Positions 47,305-59,123 are shown, counted from the stretch's first letter. The stretch is DNA of 64,000 nucleotides from Endocalyx cinctus (GCA_001600455.1 BCKC01000005.1:1860001-1924000); one strand, 5' to 3'. A program made the numbers and translations. Notes: generated by a model from the letters alone, not told the origin.

Positions 47305-50300
47305 GGCGTATTGGCTAGTCGCAGTCGAGCTCAAGAATTACAGCCACCTAACTCTCCTTAGTAGCATAGCCCGAGCGCCTTTGCCGCGATTTCTTTTGGA
47401 GTTATACGGTGCTGAAAATGGAGTCGTGGAACCCACCCGCTTACGGTCTGAACTTAACCTTGAAGCAAAGCGGATGATAGCAGGCTACTATGTCGCTTGA
47501 TCGCTTAATCGGTTTGCGTCCGTACCCTTCAATCACCACTATCTAACGCCGGAGTCTATAACCCGAGCACGCCGATGCTGCTTCAAGATCCTTTGATTCG
47601 CTTCTAAGGCCGGCGCACTTTTACTATGAACGGGCAGGATTTCACGACTACCCCTCTAAGTTTCGGCTACAGCGCCAAAGCTCTTTCTGAAGCCAATTTT
47701 GGCACCGACGAGTCGACATCAACACAACAATCAAGAGTGTCCAGTGGTTTACGAGGGTATGACACTACAGACGGTTATCTTGGCAAGGAAACATAATTTA
47801 GCCAATGAGTGCGCTGCGGCTTACGGCGCATGCGTACTTGGACAAAGAGATAAGTAACGGAAGATGTTTGGTAGCCTCCCTACGGCGTGCACTGCCCCTT
47901 CGAGGGATGAGGGGTGGAAATGGAACGTATTCCAAGTTACTCAGGCTTCTCACCAAGCATTTCGATCAACGCCTGGTACTGCAATTTGACACAATTTCTG
48001 CCGAATACGTTGTTGTGATGGCTTATTAGAAACCATTCTCTGCTTGGGTGTTGGTTTTAGGTGCAGAGTACAGAAGTTCGGATACGGAAGAAGGACCCAT
48101 TGGTTATGCAGCAAATCGGACCCCAATATCTAAGCGACATTTTTTTTATTATTATTCTTTTGAGCAAGGAAAATAATTGTTGCCCCAATTCAGTGTGTTA
48201 AGGGTTTTGTTTACAACCCAAATTCAGGTTGGCTGTTCTTGTTGACCGCATTGCCTGCGACCAAGTAGCACGACCGTTCTTGACTATGCTAGTCATTGTG
48301 ATAACAAATACAATAAAGTTGTTGTTAAGAAAACACGTCAAAATTCAAAACGAGATTCCACTTTCTCTAAGCTTCAGCATCATCTTGACTTGCTCTATGG
48401 GTGGTGATAAACTGTAAGTGAACTTCTTTTCTCTTTTTTAATGTATGCTCTCATTTATACTCATATGTTTCAACTTATTTTTTTTCCCCTGCTGTGGTGT
48501 ATACAAGTATGTTTTCTTTTTGTTCAGCAATCACTTCGATTGGGCACCTATTCCGATGCAACGCGAAGGCTTCGCCTTATGCGGCCATGTCAATGACCAA
48601 GTGAGAGACCCAATTTCTCGGCCGTTATCCTCAACGGTTATTCATTCGAAGGCACATGTAAGATCCCCATTTTATTGAAACATTGCATAATGACAGTGGT
48701 ACGTTGGTCATTTTGCACAACCAGTTCTTATTCAAAACATTGACACCCCTACGCTACTGTAAGTGACTTTTCTGGTCACCTGAAATTGTATAGTTGTACC
48801 ACCCATAAAGATTTCTTCAGCGCTACCTTAATACACTCTCCCCAGCCAATCATAAAATTGAATGGCGAGGGGATTTCCATCCACCCATAGACAACTTTGC
48901 GTGGGATCTGCCCTCACAACATTTAAAATTTGCGCTCAGTTTTCGGCGGTTAAGTTACCTTTACACTGACAGTTTAAAATAGGACGATGATCTTCCAATA
49001 TCATATGTTATAGTTCAATATGAATGAGAAACGTCGAGAATAATATGCTTCCTAGTCACTAGGATTATATTATGACAAGAACCCGTCAGCGCTCGGTGCT
49101 TAGGAAGTACACTTGTTTTGCCGCACTCTTTCCAACTCAACATGAACAACCTCATTCCTCAAAGGTTATCGTTCAAAGAACACTACACACGGGGAATTCC
49201 ACATAATTGCAAGACGGCACTCACCAAATCCGGTTCACTCGATGACATGTATCATACGTTATCCCGATACTATGATCATAGTAGTATTACCCTGGCCGCG
49301 ATCCTACAGATAGCGCGTACTGAAGTACCTGGCCTTGTCTTGAAGTGGCCCAACGCCAGGTCAACTAAGGGAAAAAAAAAAGAAAAATACAACTAGCATA
49401 CTGAGCTGACTCTCCCACTTTCATGCAGACCTAAAGCTCCACAACCTGACTGGCTGACTGACCGATCTCATCAAGGACTTAGCGAAATATATACTGTTCA
49501 TAGTAAGACAACCCAAAATCGATCGGAAGGAAACATTGCAATACCGTGACGTAGGCCATATATGTATATCTGCCTGTTCATTATTGAGTCATGTACCAAT
49601 TTCTTCCTTTATAAAAAATACCCGCTACTCTCTCAAGACGCTTGTCAACCCGGTAACAACAACCACATCAGCACAACACGTCAGCAATTATAATGCAGTT
49701 GGTTCATCTGCTGTACGACATGGAAAGAGTATTCTTATTCAAATTATTAAATTTTGAGAAACTTCAAGTGTCTATCTTGGTCCGTATCGGGACACGACAT
49801 GTCACTTGTTCTCCCGTTGCGAGAGGTCTACTTGCCCAAGCATATGCAGTTGGTGCTAATGCAGTTGGTATTAGGTAGTATTGAAGAAAAGCAGGGCCGC
49901 TTGAACACGCTAATCAGCCATTGGAGTTGGGCGTGACGATGAATTGGAGGCCAAAGCATACACTTCATCACCTCATAATCCCACATGACACGATGGGATG
50001 AGTTGTTGATGCTCGGAGCGCCTGAAAGAGACCAAAAAAAGAAAAGAAAAGAAAAACCATACACACAAAAATATAAACACGAAAAAAGGGGGGGGATACG
50101 ATGCTTGGCAAGTACCAAGATGTTTCGACAGACGGATTCCGCGTCCTGACAACTCATCTAGTGATAGGCAAGATATTTTCCCTGTCTCTCACCGAGAAAA
50201 AAAAAAGAAAAAGAAAAACAGAAAGAGGGCAAAACTTCTATTACGAAAATAATGAAGGACAAAAACGGATTGGGAATCAAGCAAGTAAACTGGGAACTCT

Positions 50301-53300
50301 CCAAAATAGGCAAAAGGGGTTGATTAGCAAGGGATGGGGAAAGGGATGGGGGATGTGGATCTCCAATCTGACTGAGAACTACTAATCAATCTGATAAAGA
50401 TTTAAGATTTGGCATATCCCTTCCCGTTCTTCAGCAAGCATATTTATGACCCTCCCTTACTTCAGTTTCTCTCATAACTTCCTCCCTTTCCCCCTTTCCC
50501 CCTTTCCTTCCTCACCCACTCTCTCCCCCTCCCCCGTACCCTCTTTTTTCGTTCTTACTACAACACTCGGCCTCGGCTTTGGTCGTGATTTGCTGCAGCC
50601 AACATGGACGAATAGAAGCAAAGGGCGCGGAGTCCTCTCCATCCGACGGCAAATGGGCCTCGACAGATAACAACAGCATGGATCGGCCCGCCTTCCCTCT
50701 TGCCTTCCTTCGGCTTACCTCTCATTGGACGTTGGGGGAGGAGGCCAAGAGGCGATGGGAATATTTGGAGAAGTTGAAATTACTCAATGGTTATGTATGT
50801 ATGTACGTGTATGCATCGATGATACGGTACCGTTTTATGACTGGCTGGTTTGCTTTTCGTTTTTCTGTCCTTCTCACCTCTTTTCTCTCTTGCCGTAAAG
50901 GAAAGAGAACAGATCAGATGGGTCGATTACTAGTTAGGCAATTATTATAGAAGGAAGTTCAGCGTAATGCGAAGTAATGCTACTATTACTACTACTACAT
51001 TGAGCTAAATATGTCCTTCCCATTCACTCATTTCATTCCGTTACCCCCTGCCTTGGTCGAGTGAAATGATACAATACGGACATAAAGCAGCAAATAGGCA
51101 CGCATCCGCGTAGATCACCGTCCATCGTAGCCTGTGTATGTCTGCTTCTAGGGTCACTTCACTAAAAAAGAAAAAGAAAAAAACATGCTCGTGTCTAATG
51201 CAGGAAGAATGTAAGTAAGCACGTATCACGTTTCTTAGGTACCTAACTGTGCCTCAATGGAATATATAGACCCCAAACCATGTGGGATTTTCACCGAGAA
51301 ATGCACCCTAGTATTATTGTTCATCCCTATCACTATCCGCTTTAGGTATTCGATATCATGAAATCCCCCCCTTACGTACGTCCTCTGTCACTAGCACATG
51401 AAAAATGAAAACCGAAGTAGAAGTAAAAGCATTTCAAGATGCTGCTGTTATGATAACGGCCCTCTATCGCATCTATCTAATCCTTTTTGCGCTTGTGAAT
51501 AATCCATCCCTAGATTTCCGCTCCCTCTCCGGTAAGCTAACATATCTCTAAGCTGATATCAGGTGTTTGGGTTCTTCTCCCAATAATATAGTCTAGTTCC
51601 AGTTCCCTCCCTTATATTGTTACACAACTTATGTAGTAAGGTAACGTTTTCCTTTTCTACCTTCCAAATGGGTATCTGACTCAGAGAGGCGGGCGGCATA
51701 CGCCTCACCAGCGTATTTCTTGCACATGAATCAAGAAATTACAGCCTCATCGCTCACCGATAGTCGTACAGAGACTCGGTACCGTGTAGATTTTCAAGTT
51801 AAACCCGTGAAACTGCGTATTAGCTTCGTGAACGATAGGGTAATATCCACCGGTCTCTCTTCCACGTATCTGCTAAGTTACACGGAATGTATAGGAACTA
51901 TCGTTTCCCAAGTAGCAATTATCTCCTCTACTATCTGTAGATCTGTTTAATAATCACAGTGTAGGTATAGACGTATAAAGACATAGAGACTGGCTATATT
52001 TGGTGATTATTTCGCCTATTCCCAAAATACGTAAGATGGTTCTAGTAGTGTAAGAGTGGCAGAGAACTATACGTAGCTAGAAACACTTTCTGCTCAAGTC
52101 TACCTACATCCGTGGCCGACTTTTGAAAGTCCCCAGAGAGAATCAATATTTCTAGAACCGACTAGCTCATGAAATATATCGACCACGTTTTACCGAAGCT
52201 CATCTTCTTCCAAATCTTGTCTTTCCGTCTCGTAGAAACGAGACGTCTGTTTTTTCAACTTTACTTTGAATCAGATTGCTTAGCTGACTTCATACGTGAG
52301 ATGGGATGCTACTTCATTCAAAATTAGATACCAGTCCAGTCAACTAGACCGAATCACGGTAAGCTTCTGTAATAATGACGATTAGGAGGAAAGTCCCACA
52401 AAGATATTCTGCTTATTCCCTGTTCAAAGACTCATTCCAACCTATATCGTATTTCTCTCTTCACGAAAGGCTTTTAAGATCAGAAATATAGTGTATACTA
52501 CATAGATTTTTCCGGCAGAAGCGTAATTACAATTGTCCTATCGCCTCCCCTGCTATCTTCATGTGATCAAGGATATGTTTATGGATCCATGTCAGCAGGA
52601 CATGTGAAGTTCAGTCAGAGGGGCGGTGAAGAAGTGGTCCAAACAAAAAAAAAAAAAACCGAACAAGCTAGTTGCATATCGTTTTTCATGCGGCTCGAGA
52701 CCGTTTCATATACTAAAAAAAGACCAGCCCGGCCTTTCTACGTAGCTTGTGACGTAGGAAATGCCGGTATAGGCATGCCGCGTTTTTTTCTTCGTGTGTA
52801 ATGAAGTTGATCAGAATTCATAGAAAATAACGTTGACGATGTCGCAAGAAAACCAAAAGAAAAAAAGAAACAAAAAGATGGAGCCAGTGTATATGGGCCT
52901 TATAATCATATTCTATATGAGAGTACGAGAGACTACCTGACTACTTTTGCTGTAGAGAGGAGTGCATGCAAATGACCTCAACCATGATTCAGAAAAAGGA
53001 AGAGTTCACTAACAACGAAATCTTCAACTGCTTCCCCTCTCCTCATCCCCCTTATTTCCCATACATCCCGGCAATACACTTCCACCATTTCTGAAAATTA
53101 CAAGAGAGAAATTTCCATTGCCTTCGATACTTGGGTTGACCCGAACGAGACAACAAGTTTACCTGTGCGTAGAAAATTTAAAATATAGTAGGAAATACCC
53201 TATGTACATAGTAGGAAAAACGGTAGGCGAGCGCAAATTAAGGGGACGGAAAGAACTAGCATCTCCAGGCGTACGTAGTAAGTAGCCCGAAGATCTTGGT

Positions 53301-53342
53301 TTTCCTTTGCCTCCCCCATTTCCTCGGAGCCAGCCACCGAGC
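47305..53342. other. 6.0-kb stretch without recognisable genes
   Basis: Frames here are short and unlike known families. A 56-aa frame with ATG (47626-47796) and several frames at 47805-48680 are the most coding-like, but I cannot place them in a family or join them by good splice sites. Purine- and pyrimidine-rich tracts occur near 50030-50080, 50450-50550 and 51165-51180. Confidence 0.5.
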
Positions 53343-54512
53343 TTATACACGGTCAAGCTTCCGTCGCTCGTTGCGCGTTCGCTTCATAAGCTTCTTGTAC
53401 TTCTTCTTCTTCATCTTGAGCTTTCGCTGTCTTCGGACGCTGATGGCCTGCATACCGGGGCTCTGGCCTCGGACCTGTTCGCGGCGGACCTGGCGCAAAG
53501 CCATGCGCTCGAGGAACGATTGGGGCACGGAATCCTCGTCCTCGACCAGCTCGGGCGTGTGCGCAACGATTTGCACCTGACCGTTCTCGTCTATCGTTTC
53601 CTCGAGGGTGAACATGGCCTTGTAGACACGGTGCTGGGGGGCCTCGGCGACGACCTCTTCAGAGACCTCGGGCTCGGCCACGGCGTCGGCGGCGGCGCCT
53701 TGAGCGGGGGCGGGCGGAGGTCGAAAAGGGACGAATTGGCCAGACATGCTGTTGAGCTGGACGTACACGCTGGATTGGGTGCCGTCGGGGTGCTTGAGGT
53801 CGATCTTGTGGATCGTGTTGTCGTACGACGAGTCCGTGGCGGCGGGGACGGCCTCGGAAATTTCCTCCGAGGCGTCGGCGTTGTTGCCTAGGTTCAAACT
53901 TCGCAAAGGCTGCTCGAGCGATTCGACGGTACCCGAGAGGGTCGACACGATCTCGGCGTACTTGCCGGATTTCGAGCGTGGCGCGAATATTTGGGCGAAA
54001 GCATCATCGGTGATAACTTTGGGGAAGCTCTGAGTCACGGACATAGGTCGGTGAAGGGAGAAGAACGTAGATAACGCCAGGGCTGTTCTCAGATAAGGAT
54101 TTGTCAGTCTGCGTCGGTTCGGCTTACGAACATTGATAAGAGAATGGATGGATGAGGCTTAAAAAATATTTTCCCCTCAAGAGAAATTCTTACCTTCTTG
54201 TGGTACATGTTGAGTGCTGGGAACACTAGGCAGCTTAGGGTGTGTGCTTAAGCTGTCCTTGGCTTTTCTCCTTCGCTTCTCCCCCGTTTGTTTCGACTGC
54301 GAAGGCGTGGCTGTCACTTGACCGTCCGGAATTCCCTTTTTCGAGTCATTGGAGGGTTTCGAGGAGGAATATCGTCTTCGCTGGCTGGCTCGAGGATTAC
54401 AGGCGAAAGAGAGGGCGGCCGGTGCTCTGTTGATGGACGGGGTGACCAAGGTAGAAAGGAGAGGGGATTGAGGTGCGGCGGTAACCACCCGCCGTACCGA
54501 TGAAGGCAACAT
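53343..54512 (-). CDS. Mitochondrial small-subunit ribosomal protein mS38 (Cox24/AURKAIP1-type)
   Basis: mS38 binds the mitoribosomal small subunit; the yeast protein (Cox24/Qri5) is needed for COX1 expression. Exon 1 is 54512-54194 and exon 2 is 54082-53343 (1059 nt, 352 aa). The intron has donor G|GTAAGA, a GACTGAC branch site and acceptor AACAG. Exon 1 encodes a basic, Ser-rich presequence (MLPSSVRRVVTAA, ASQRRRYSSSKP), as expected for mitochondrial import. Exon 2 has STFFSLHRPMSV then TQSFPKVITDDAFAQIF. The last 30 residues are the family hallmark, extremely Lys/Arg-rich (RRQRKLKMKKKKYKKLMKRT). A start at the internal ATG of exon 2 (54044) would drop the presequence. The next ORF upstream of the ATG begins with GTG, so 54512 is preferred. 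Confidence 0.88.
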
Positions 54513-54888
54513 TTCTCTCACAAATGAATTTATTGAAATCCACAGATATCAAATGAGAGAGATATAAAAAAGAGATTATGCACACACAGTAAAGTGCGGC
54601 GTTGTGAGGATATATTGACAGCAGTTGTCTGGATGTAATGTAATATACGAGTGTAGATGAACGATTCTTGAAGTTTGTAAAAGTTGGTTTGATGAATGCT
54701 TTGATCACCTGCGCTTCAGCGAACATCCGATAATTGCCTAGCGCTTAGCTGTTAGCCTTAGCTGCGATAAAACAGTGAAGTTCCATTTTTTTTTTTTTAC
54801 TTTCCTGGATTAACGTTTAAACGTTTCCGCCTCGTTTTAATCGATTAGATATCTAATTTACGTTAACTGCATATCATTTCTTTAATAT
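54513..54888. other. Short intergenic region, mS38 / extended SDR
   Basis: About 375 bp between two minus-strand genes. It holds the mS38 promoter and the 3' end of the SDR gene; AT-rich with a T run near 54787. No specific site recognised. Confidence 0.4.
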
Positions 54889-55941
54889 TCAATAACTATC
54901 AGCATACTCTTTCACCGTATCCTTCAATGTATCCTCCAAAGTAGTCCATCCATGTCCCGTTAATCTTCGTAATAGTTCCTCTGCTCTGGCATTAGTTACT
55001 TCGCTCTTATCCTCACCCAGATTCGGCATATAATCTGCAAACCTTCTGCCGGGGTACAATCTTTTGAATATTTTCAAGATATCATTCCAATTATAAGGAT
55101 GGGCAAATGCGAATAGTCGTTCATTCTTCACATCTGGATATACCAGAGCTGCTACGTGCACTGCTGCGTTATCCTGGATATTGACAAAATGTTGTGGCAA
55201 CTGCTTTCGAATATCCGTAGGAACTTCCTTCGTCCCACTGTCCCATAGCGCCTTTATCCATTCCAGGGTAGTCCGATAACCTTGATGCTGGGAGGTAATG
55301 GGAGGTCCAAAATTAGCATTGGGTAAGACCGTGTTCAGCACAAATGACGGGTTGTCCTTCTTGACCCACTGCCATGCTGCTTGTTCGCCTTTGGTTTTAC
55401 CGGCGTAGTAGACGTCAATAAAACGCTGCAGGCCTTCGTAAGGAGGTGGCTTGGAAGCTGCCTCGACCGCCGCCTCGTTCCACATATTTGAGTCGATCTG
55501 GAAGACTTTATTGGGAATAGGTGCTGTACAGGCTCCGGACGATGATGTTAAGACCACCCGCTTCATCCCCGGTTCCCGAGCAGCGGACTCGAGAAGGTTT
55601 ACTGTTCCATTCACCACCGCCGGGATCACCACGTTAGGGTCGGGACTCTCCATGACTGCTGTCGCCGTGTGCACGAATCCCGCGGCACCTTTTACTGCTT
55701 CATCGAAGGCGTTGGGCGCGGCCATATCTTGAACCTCAATGAGCTCAAGCTTACCCTCATCATGCTTCTTAGCGAAGACCTCTTCGACCCATTGGTTTTT
55801 CTTGATATCACGAACAGTCCCCCGAATCCTGTATCCGCGTTGAAGGAGTTGGTCGACTATGTGACTACCGATATTGCCATTAACGCCTGTGACAACCACA
55901 AGCTCATCAATTCTAACAACTTCGCTGGACTGAGTAGTCAT
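54889..55941 (-). CDS. NAD(P)-dependent extended SDR, aldehyde/ketone reductase-like
   Basis: Single exon, 350 aa, usual length for the dihydroflavonol-reductase / Gre2 / aldehyde reductase group, which reduce carbonyl compounds with NADPH in the cytosol. The nucleotide-binding motif VVTGVNGNIGS (residues 17-26) gives TGxxGxxG. Catalytic residues fit the family: Ser in LTSSSGA (about 133-135) and Tyr178/Lys182 in YYAGK. The Arg in RGTVRD at the end of beta-2 suits NADPH preference. The C-terminal substrate lobe (HFVNIQDNAAVHVAAL, NWNDILKIFKRLYPGRRF) is complete. The natural substrate cannot be told from sequence. It lies divergent from another Rossmann-fold protein about 1 kb away, but the two are different subfamilies and not recent duplicates. 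Confidence 0.88.
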   Translation of the reverse strand: MTTQSSEVVRIDELVVVTGVNGNIGSHIVDQLLQRGYRIRGTVRDIKKNQWVEEVFAKKHDEGKLELIEVQDMAAPNAFDEAVKGAAGFVHTATAVMESPDPNVVIPAVVNGTVNLLESAAREPGMKRVVLTSSSGACTAPIPNKVFQIDSNMWNEAAVEAASKPPPYEGLQRFIDVYYAGKTKGEQAAWQWVKKDNPSFVLNTVLPNANFGPPITSQHQGYRTTLEWIKALWDSGTKEVPTDIRKQLPQHFVNIQDNAAVHVAALVYPDVKNERLFAFAHPYNWNDILKIFKRLYPGRRFADYMPNLGEDKSEVTNARAEELLRRLTGHGWTTLEDTLKDTVKEYADSY

Positions 55942-56970
55942 GGTTTGTATTACTATATGTGTGCTTTGTTTTCTCTCGCTGTTCTTTTTCTCTTGAAGTT
56001 TTGGGCCGTATAGAGAAGATTATGTTGCATATCCGTGGTATGGTTAACATGGTTAGTATGTATGTACGATGCTACGGTGAGCATCCGTCTTTTATACCCA
56101 CACCTTTTGATCTTGCCGTCATTGCGATGCAAGAATGCTCGGACGTAATGAGTGTGTTCAATGTATCATAACGCAACTTGTACTGTAATATGTGGTTATA
56201 CTTTTGACGAGAACTTAAAAAATTTCAGCTTATTCCCGATACGCAAACACCTCCCACCCCCCTTAAGAGAAGGCAGTAGATGCTTAGCTTAGTAATTACG
56301 GGATAGCCTATCGAAGGCCGGTTGTTGAATCTTTACTAGATATTCCGTCACACCCTCGAAATATAGCTACGGACCGTCTCGGTACGAGAATAAGGAGAAC
56401 GGGAAGGGTGCTCAAGTATAATCAGGGTTAACTAAATTCCGCATATATATCCATAGATTTCTACCGTATGATGAAGATAAATGTGTAACAAGACTTAGTA
56501 ATATCCAACCAACTAAGGTTACATCCATCCATGCCATGTCCAATCTTTCGTCCGCGTCGACGTCCGCACAACGTAATACAGCATTAATAATTCACATGGA
56601 CCCACTTTTTAGTCCATCTTGATTATTGCACGAGCCTCGACATTTCTCCGACGCCGCCTGACTGCTTAACAACTTTGAACCGTATTAACCGTATTTGATG
56701 ATTATGTGATTGCTAATAAATGATGTAGTGACAACACTTTCGGACGAATCTTGCTGTTCTGCTGGACGGCATGAACGCCACTTGCTAAGTCTGTAATGTA
56801 GCTAACAATAATGTTATGAGACCCCTATGTGCTGTAAAGATATGATATAAACCCAACAGATTTCCAGATTGATGTAAAAGTTTAGAATTATAACATCCGT
56901 ATTGAAATATTAACTTACTCTCATACAACGACATTTCATAGCAACTAACCCCCTATCCATCCTAGTCACC
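55942..56970. promoter_or_regulatory. Divergent region between two SDR genes
   Basis: About 1.0 kb carrying both promoters. AT-rich; no confident element recognised. Confidence 0.4.
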
Positions 56971-58132
56971 ATGGTCGACACCACCAAGATCTTCCTGTGA
57001 GCTCACCCATGCACTCTAGACTATAAATCACGAAAGCTAACCTAACACGCCACAGAACCGGAGCCACCGGGTACATCGGAGGCGAAGTCCTCTATTCTCT
57101 ACATGAAGCCCATCCGGAATTCGAATACTCGCTACTAGTGCGAGACGCCGAGCGAAGTAAGCCCGTTGCGGAGAAATATCCCGACGTGCAGTTCGTGTAC
57201 GGCACGTTGGACGACGCCGACATAATCTCTCGAGCTGCCGCAGCGGCAGATATCGTTATTCGTGAGTCTCTATCTCTCTCCTTTTTGACAACCACGCGAA
57301 ACACCAGCATCACAATAAATACTAACAGACTTGAAAAAAAAAAGACACGGCCAACTCGGCAGACAACATGCCCTCGGCGAAAGCCATCGCCGCGGGTCTC
57401 GCGTCATCTAAAAAACCATCCCGCTGGATCCACGTCTCCGGAACCGGCATCCTGACCTGGCGCGACCGGCGCAACGGTCGATACGGCGAGGCGCCCTTAC
57501 CGGAGGAACGGTACCACGACGTCGAGGACATCGAGCGGATCACGAACCTCCCCGCCGACGCGCCGCACCGGGACGTCGACGAGGTCGTCCTAGCGGCCAA
57601 CGACGGCGAGGCGCGCACGCTGATCGTCGGCCCGCCCGCCATCTACGGCACGGGCCGGGGTCCGGTCAACACCCGCAGCTTCCAGGTGCCGCGGATCGCT
57701 CGGGCCGTGCTCGAGAGGGGGTACGCGACGGCGCAGAAGCCCGGCTTGGCCGAGTGGGACCACGTCCACGTGCGGGACGTGGGCGGCTTCTTCGTGCTCG
57801 CGGTCGAGGCCGCGCTGGATCCGGACCTCAACCGGAATCCGGACGTGTTCGGTCCGAGAGGCTACTTCTTCCTCGAGAACGGTTCGCATCGGTGGAGCGA
57901 CGTGGCGCGGTGGGTGGTCGACGAGGCGGTCGCTGCGGGCTACGTCCCTTCTGACGCAAAGGTGGTCGAGGTCGATGACGAGAAGAATTTGAGCGCGAAC
58001 AATTCGAAGGCGGTGGCGGCTAGGGCGAGGAAGTATCTCGGCTGGGAGCCGAAGGGGGCTTCGCTGAGGGATGAGGTTGTCGCTACGGTTGAGTTCGAGG
58101 CGAATTTGTTGGGGAAGAAGAGGAAGCCTTGA
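56971..58132 (+). CDS. Atypical NAD(P)-binding SDR (epimerase/NmrA-like)
   Basis: Exons are 56971-56996, 57056-57261 and 57345-58132 (1020 nt, 339 aa). The Rossmann motif LTGATGYIGG is split by intron 1 after residue 8. Later blocks are WIHVSGTGILTW, LIVGPPAIYGTGRGPVN, WDHVHVRDVGGFFVLAVE and KYLGWEPKG near the C-terminus, as in a common fungal family annotated as NAD-dependent epimerase/dehydratase. The usual YxxxK catalytic pair is not apparent: the equivalent region reads HRDVDEVV. It may therefore bind NAD(P) without normal SDR catalysis, or use other residues. Intron 2 ends in ten A then G, an unusual acceptor, but it is the only one that restores HTANSADN in frame; a CTAAC branch site lies 18-20 nt upstream. 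Exon 3 is very GC-rich. Confidence 0.83.
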
Positions 58133-58343
58133 GATATTGAAGGAGATGATGTTTGTTTAATGAATTAAAGTTGTATGACTCTCTATTTTTAATGTGGTTG
58201 GGTAAAAGATCGATGATAACCTCAGGGTAACGATAAAACTATGACGCTCTTTAGAGGGCAGAGAACAGAGGAAGGAGTAAAAATCTATCAGGCGTTTTTC
58301 CATTTCCGTACCATATACTCATAGTGACTGACCAATTGCCATT

Positions 58344-58789
58344 ATGATCGAAGAACATATCCCCTCTGCTCTACGCCTGCGAGACAACCTCAATTTTACA
58401 GGATCACGACTATTAAAACTATTAGGCGATCGCTACGTCAACGTCCCTGATAAAGATGGAATTACTCCGCTCATGTGCGCGGCGGATGCCGGTAGTGATC
58501 AAACTGAAAGCTTACTAGTTGGGCGTCCTAAAATTCTTCTAGACCGGCAAGATTTGAATTATGAAATTCTCCACCATGCGGTTCGCTGTGACAACATGTG
58601 TATCGTTACCGTGATAATTAAAGCTATCGAGAACCTTAATATGCCGAACGACGATTACTTGAGTTGCTTAAATAAAAAATAACGAATAGCCCTGTCAATA
58701 GCCGCCGAGAAGGACAATTCAGGTATAACGATTCAGCTAATCTCATGTAGTAACTGGGGCTTTCCACTCCCATCCGACGCCGGGCCCCC
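58344..58789 (+). pseudogene. Broken ankyrin-repeat protein fragment
   Basis: The frame from ATG 58344 encodes ankyrin-like repeats: VNVPDKDGITPLMCAADAG, then ILHHAVRCDNMCIVTVIIKA. A TAA at 58680-58682 follows. The same frame then continues with RIALSIAAEKDNSGITIQLIS, another ankyrin half-repeat, and stays open into the foldback and up to the gap. One nonsense change (TAA where a CAA would continue the repeat) therefore interrupts the frame; a C-to-T change in CpA context would be compatible with RIP. The 112-aa product before the stop could still be expressed as a short protein, and a recent intron or a base error near the six-A run cannot be excluded. Confidence 0.55.
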
Positions 58790-58849
58790 ATACCCCCGTG
58801 GGAGTCCCATGGGGTTTACTGGCCCCCCATGGGGCTCCCACGGGGGTAT
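58790..58849. repeat. 25-bp foldback inverted repeat
   Basis: Arms 58790-58814 and 58825-58849 are reverse complements with one mismatch and a 10-nt loop. Each arm is GC-rich (ATACCCCCGTGGGAG...) and contains CCCATGGG-type palindromes. It lies inside the open frame of the ankyrin fragment and 35 bp before the T27 tract and the gap. It may be the end of a foldback/MITE-like element or a terminator-like hairpin. Confidence 0.75.
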
Positions 58850-58882
58850 AAGAAAGAATAGAAATAACTATGAAGTGATCGA

Positions 58883-58883
<1 letters not shown>

Positions 58884-58910
<27 letters not shown>
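58884..58910 (+). repeat. T27 homopolymer beside the gap
   Basis: 27 T, then five A, then N. This is probably where assembly failed. Confidence 0.85.
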
Positions 58911-58915
<5 letters not shown>

Positions 58916-58985
58916 NNNNNNNNNNNNNNNNNNNNNNNNNNNNNNNNNNNNNNNNNNNNNNNNNNNNNNNNNNNNNNNNNNNNNN
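58916..58985. other. Assembly gap (70 N)
   Basis: Sequence unknown. It is flanked by T27 on the left and a GA microsatellite on the right, so the true size and content are uncertain. Confidence 0.99.

Positions 58986-59053
<68 letters not shown>
58986..59053 (+). repeat. (GA)n microsatellite
   Basis: About 34 GA units directly after the gap. It ends about 70 bp before the stop codon of the converging GH36 gene, so it lies in or near that gene's 3' UTR, as CT repeats in the transcript. Confidence 0.92.
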
Positions 59054-59056
<3 letters not shown>

Positions 59057-59123
59057 CATATATCCCTTAAAAGTATACGTATCTTGTGGGAAATTTATGG
59101 GAGATTTCTTTAGCAATCCCAAA

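Noticed and set aside
47626..48678. Small frames after the LaeA-like gene, including a 56-aa frame at 47626-47796
   Set aside because: Considered as a decayed enzyme gene, but no conserved motif and no consistent splice joins were found.
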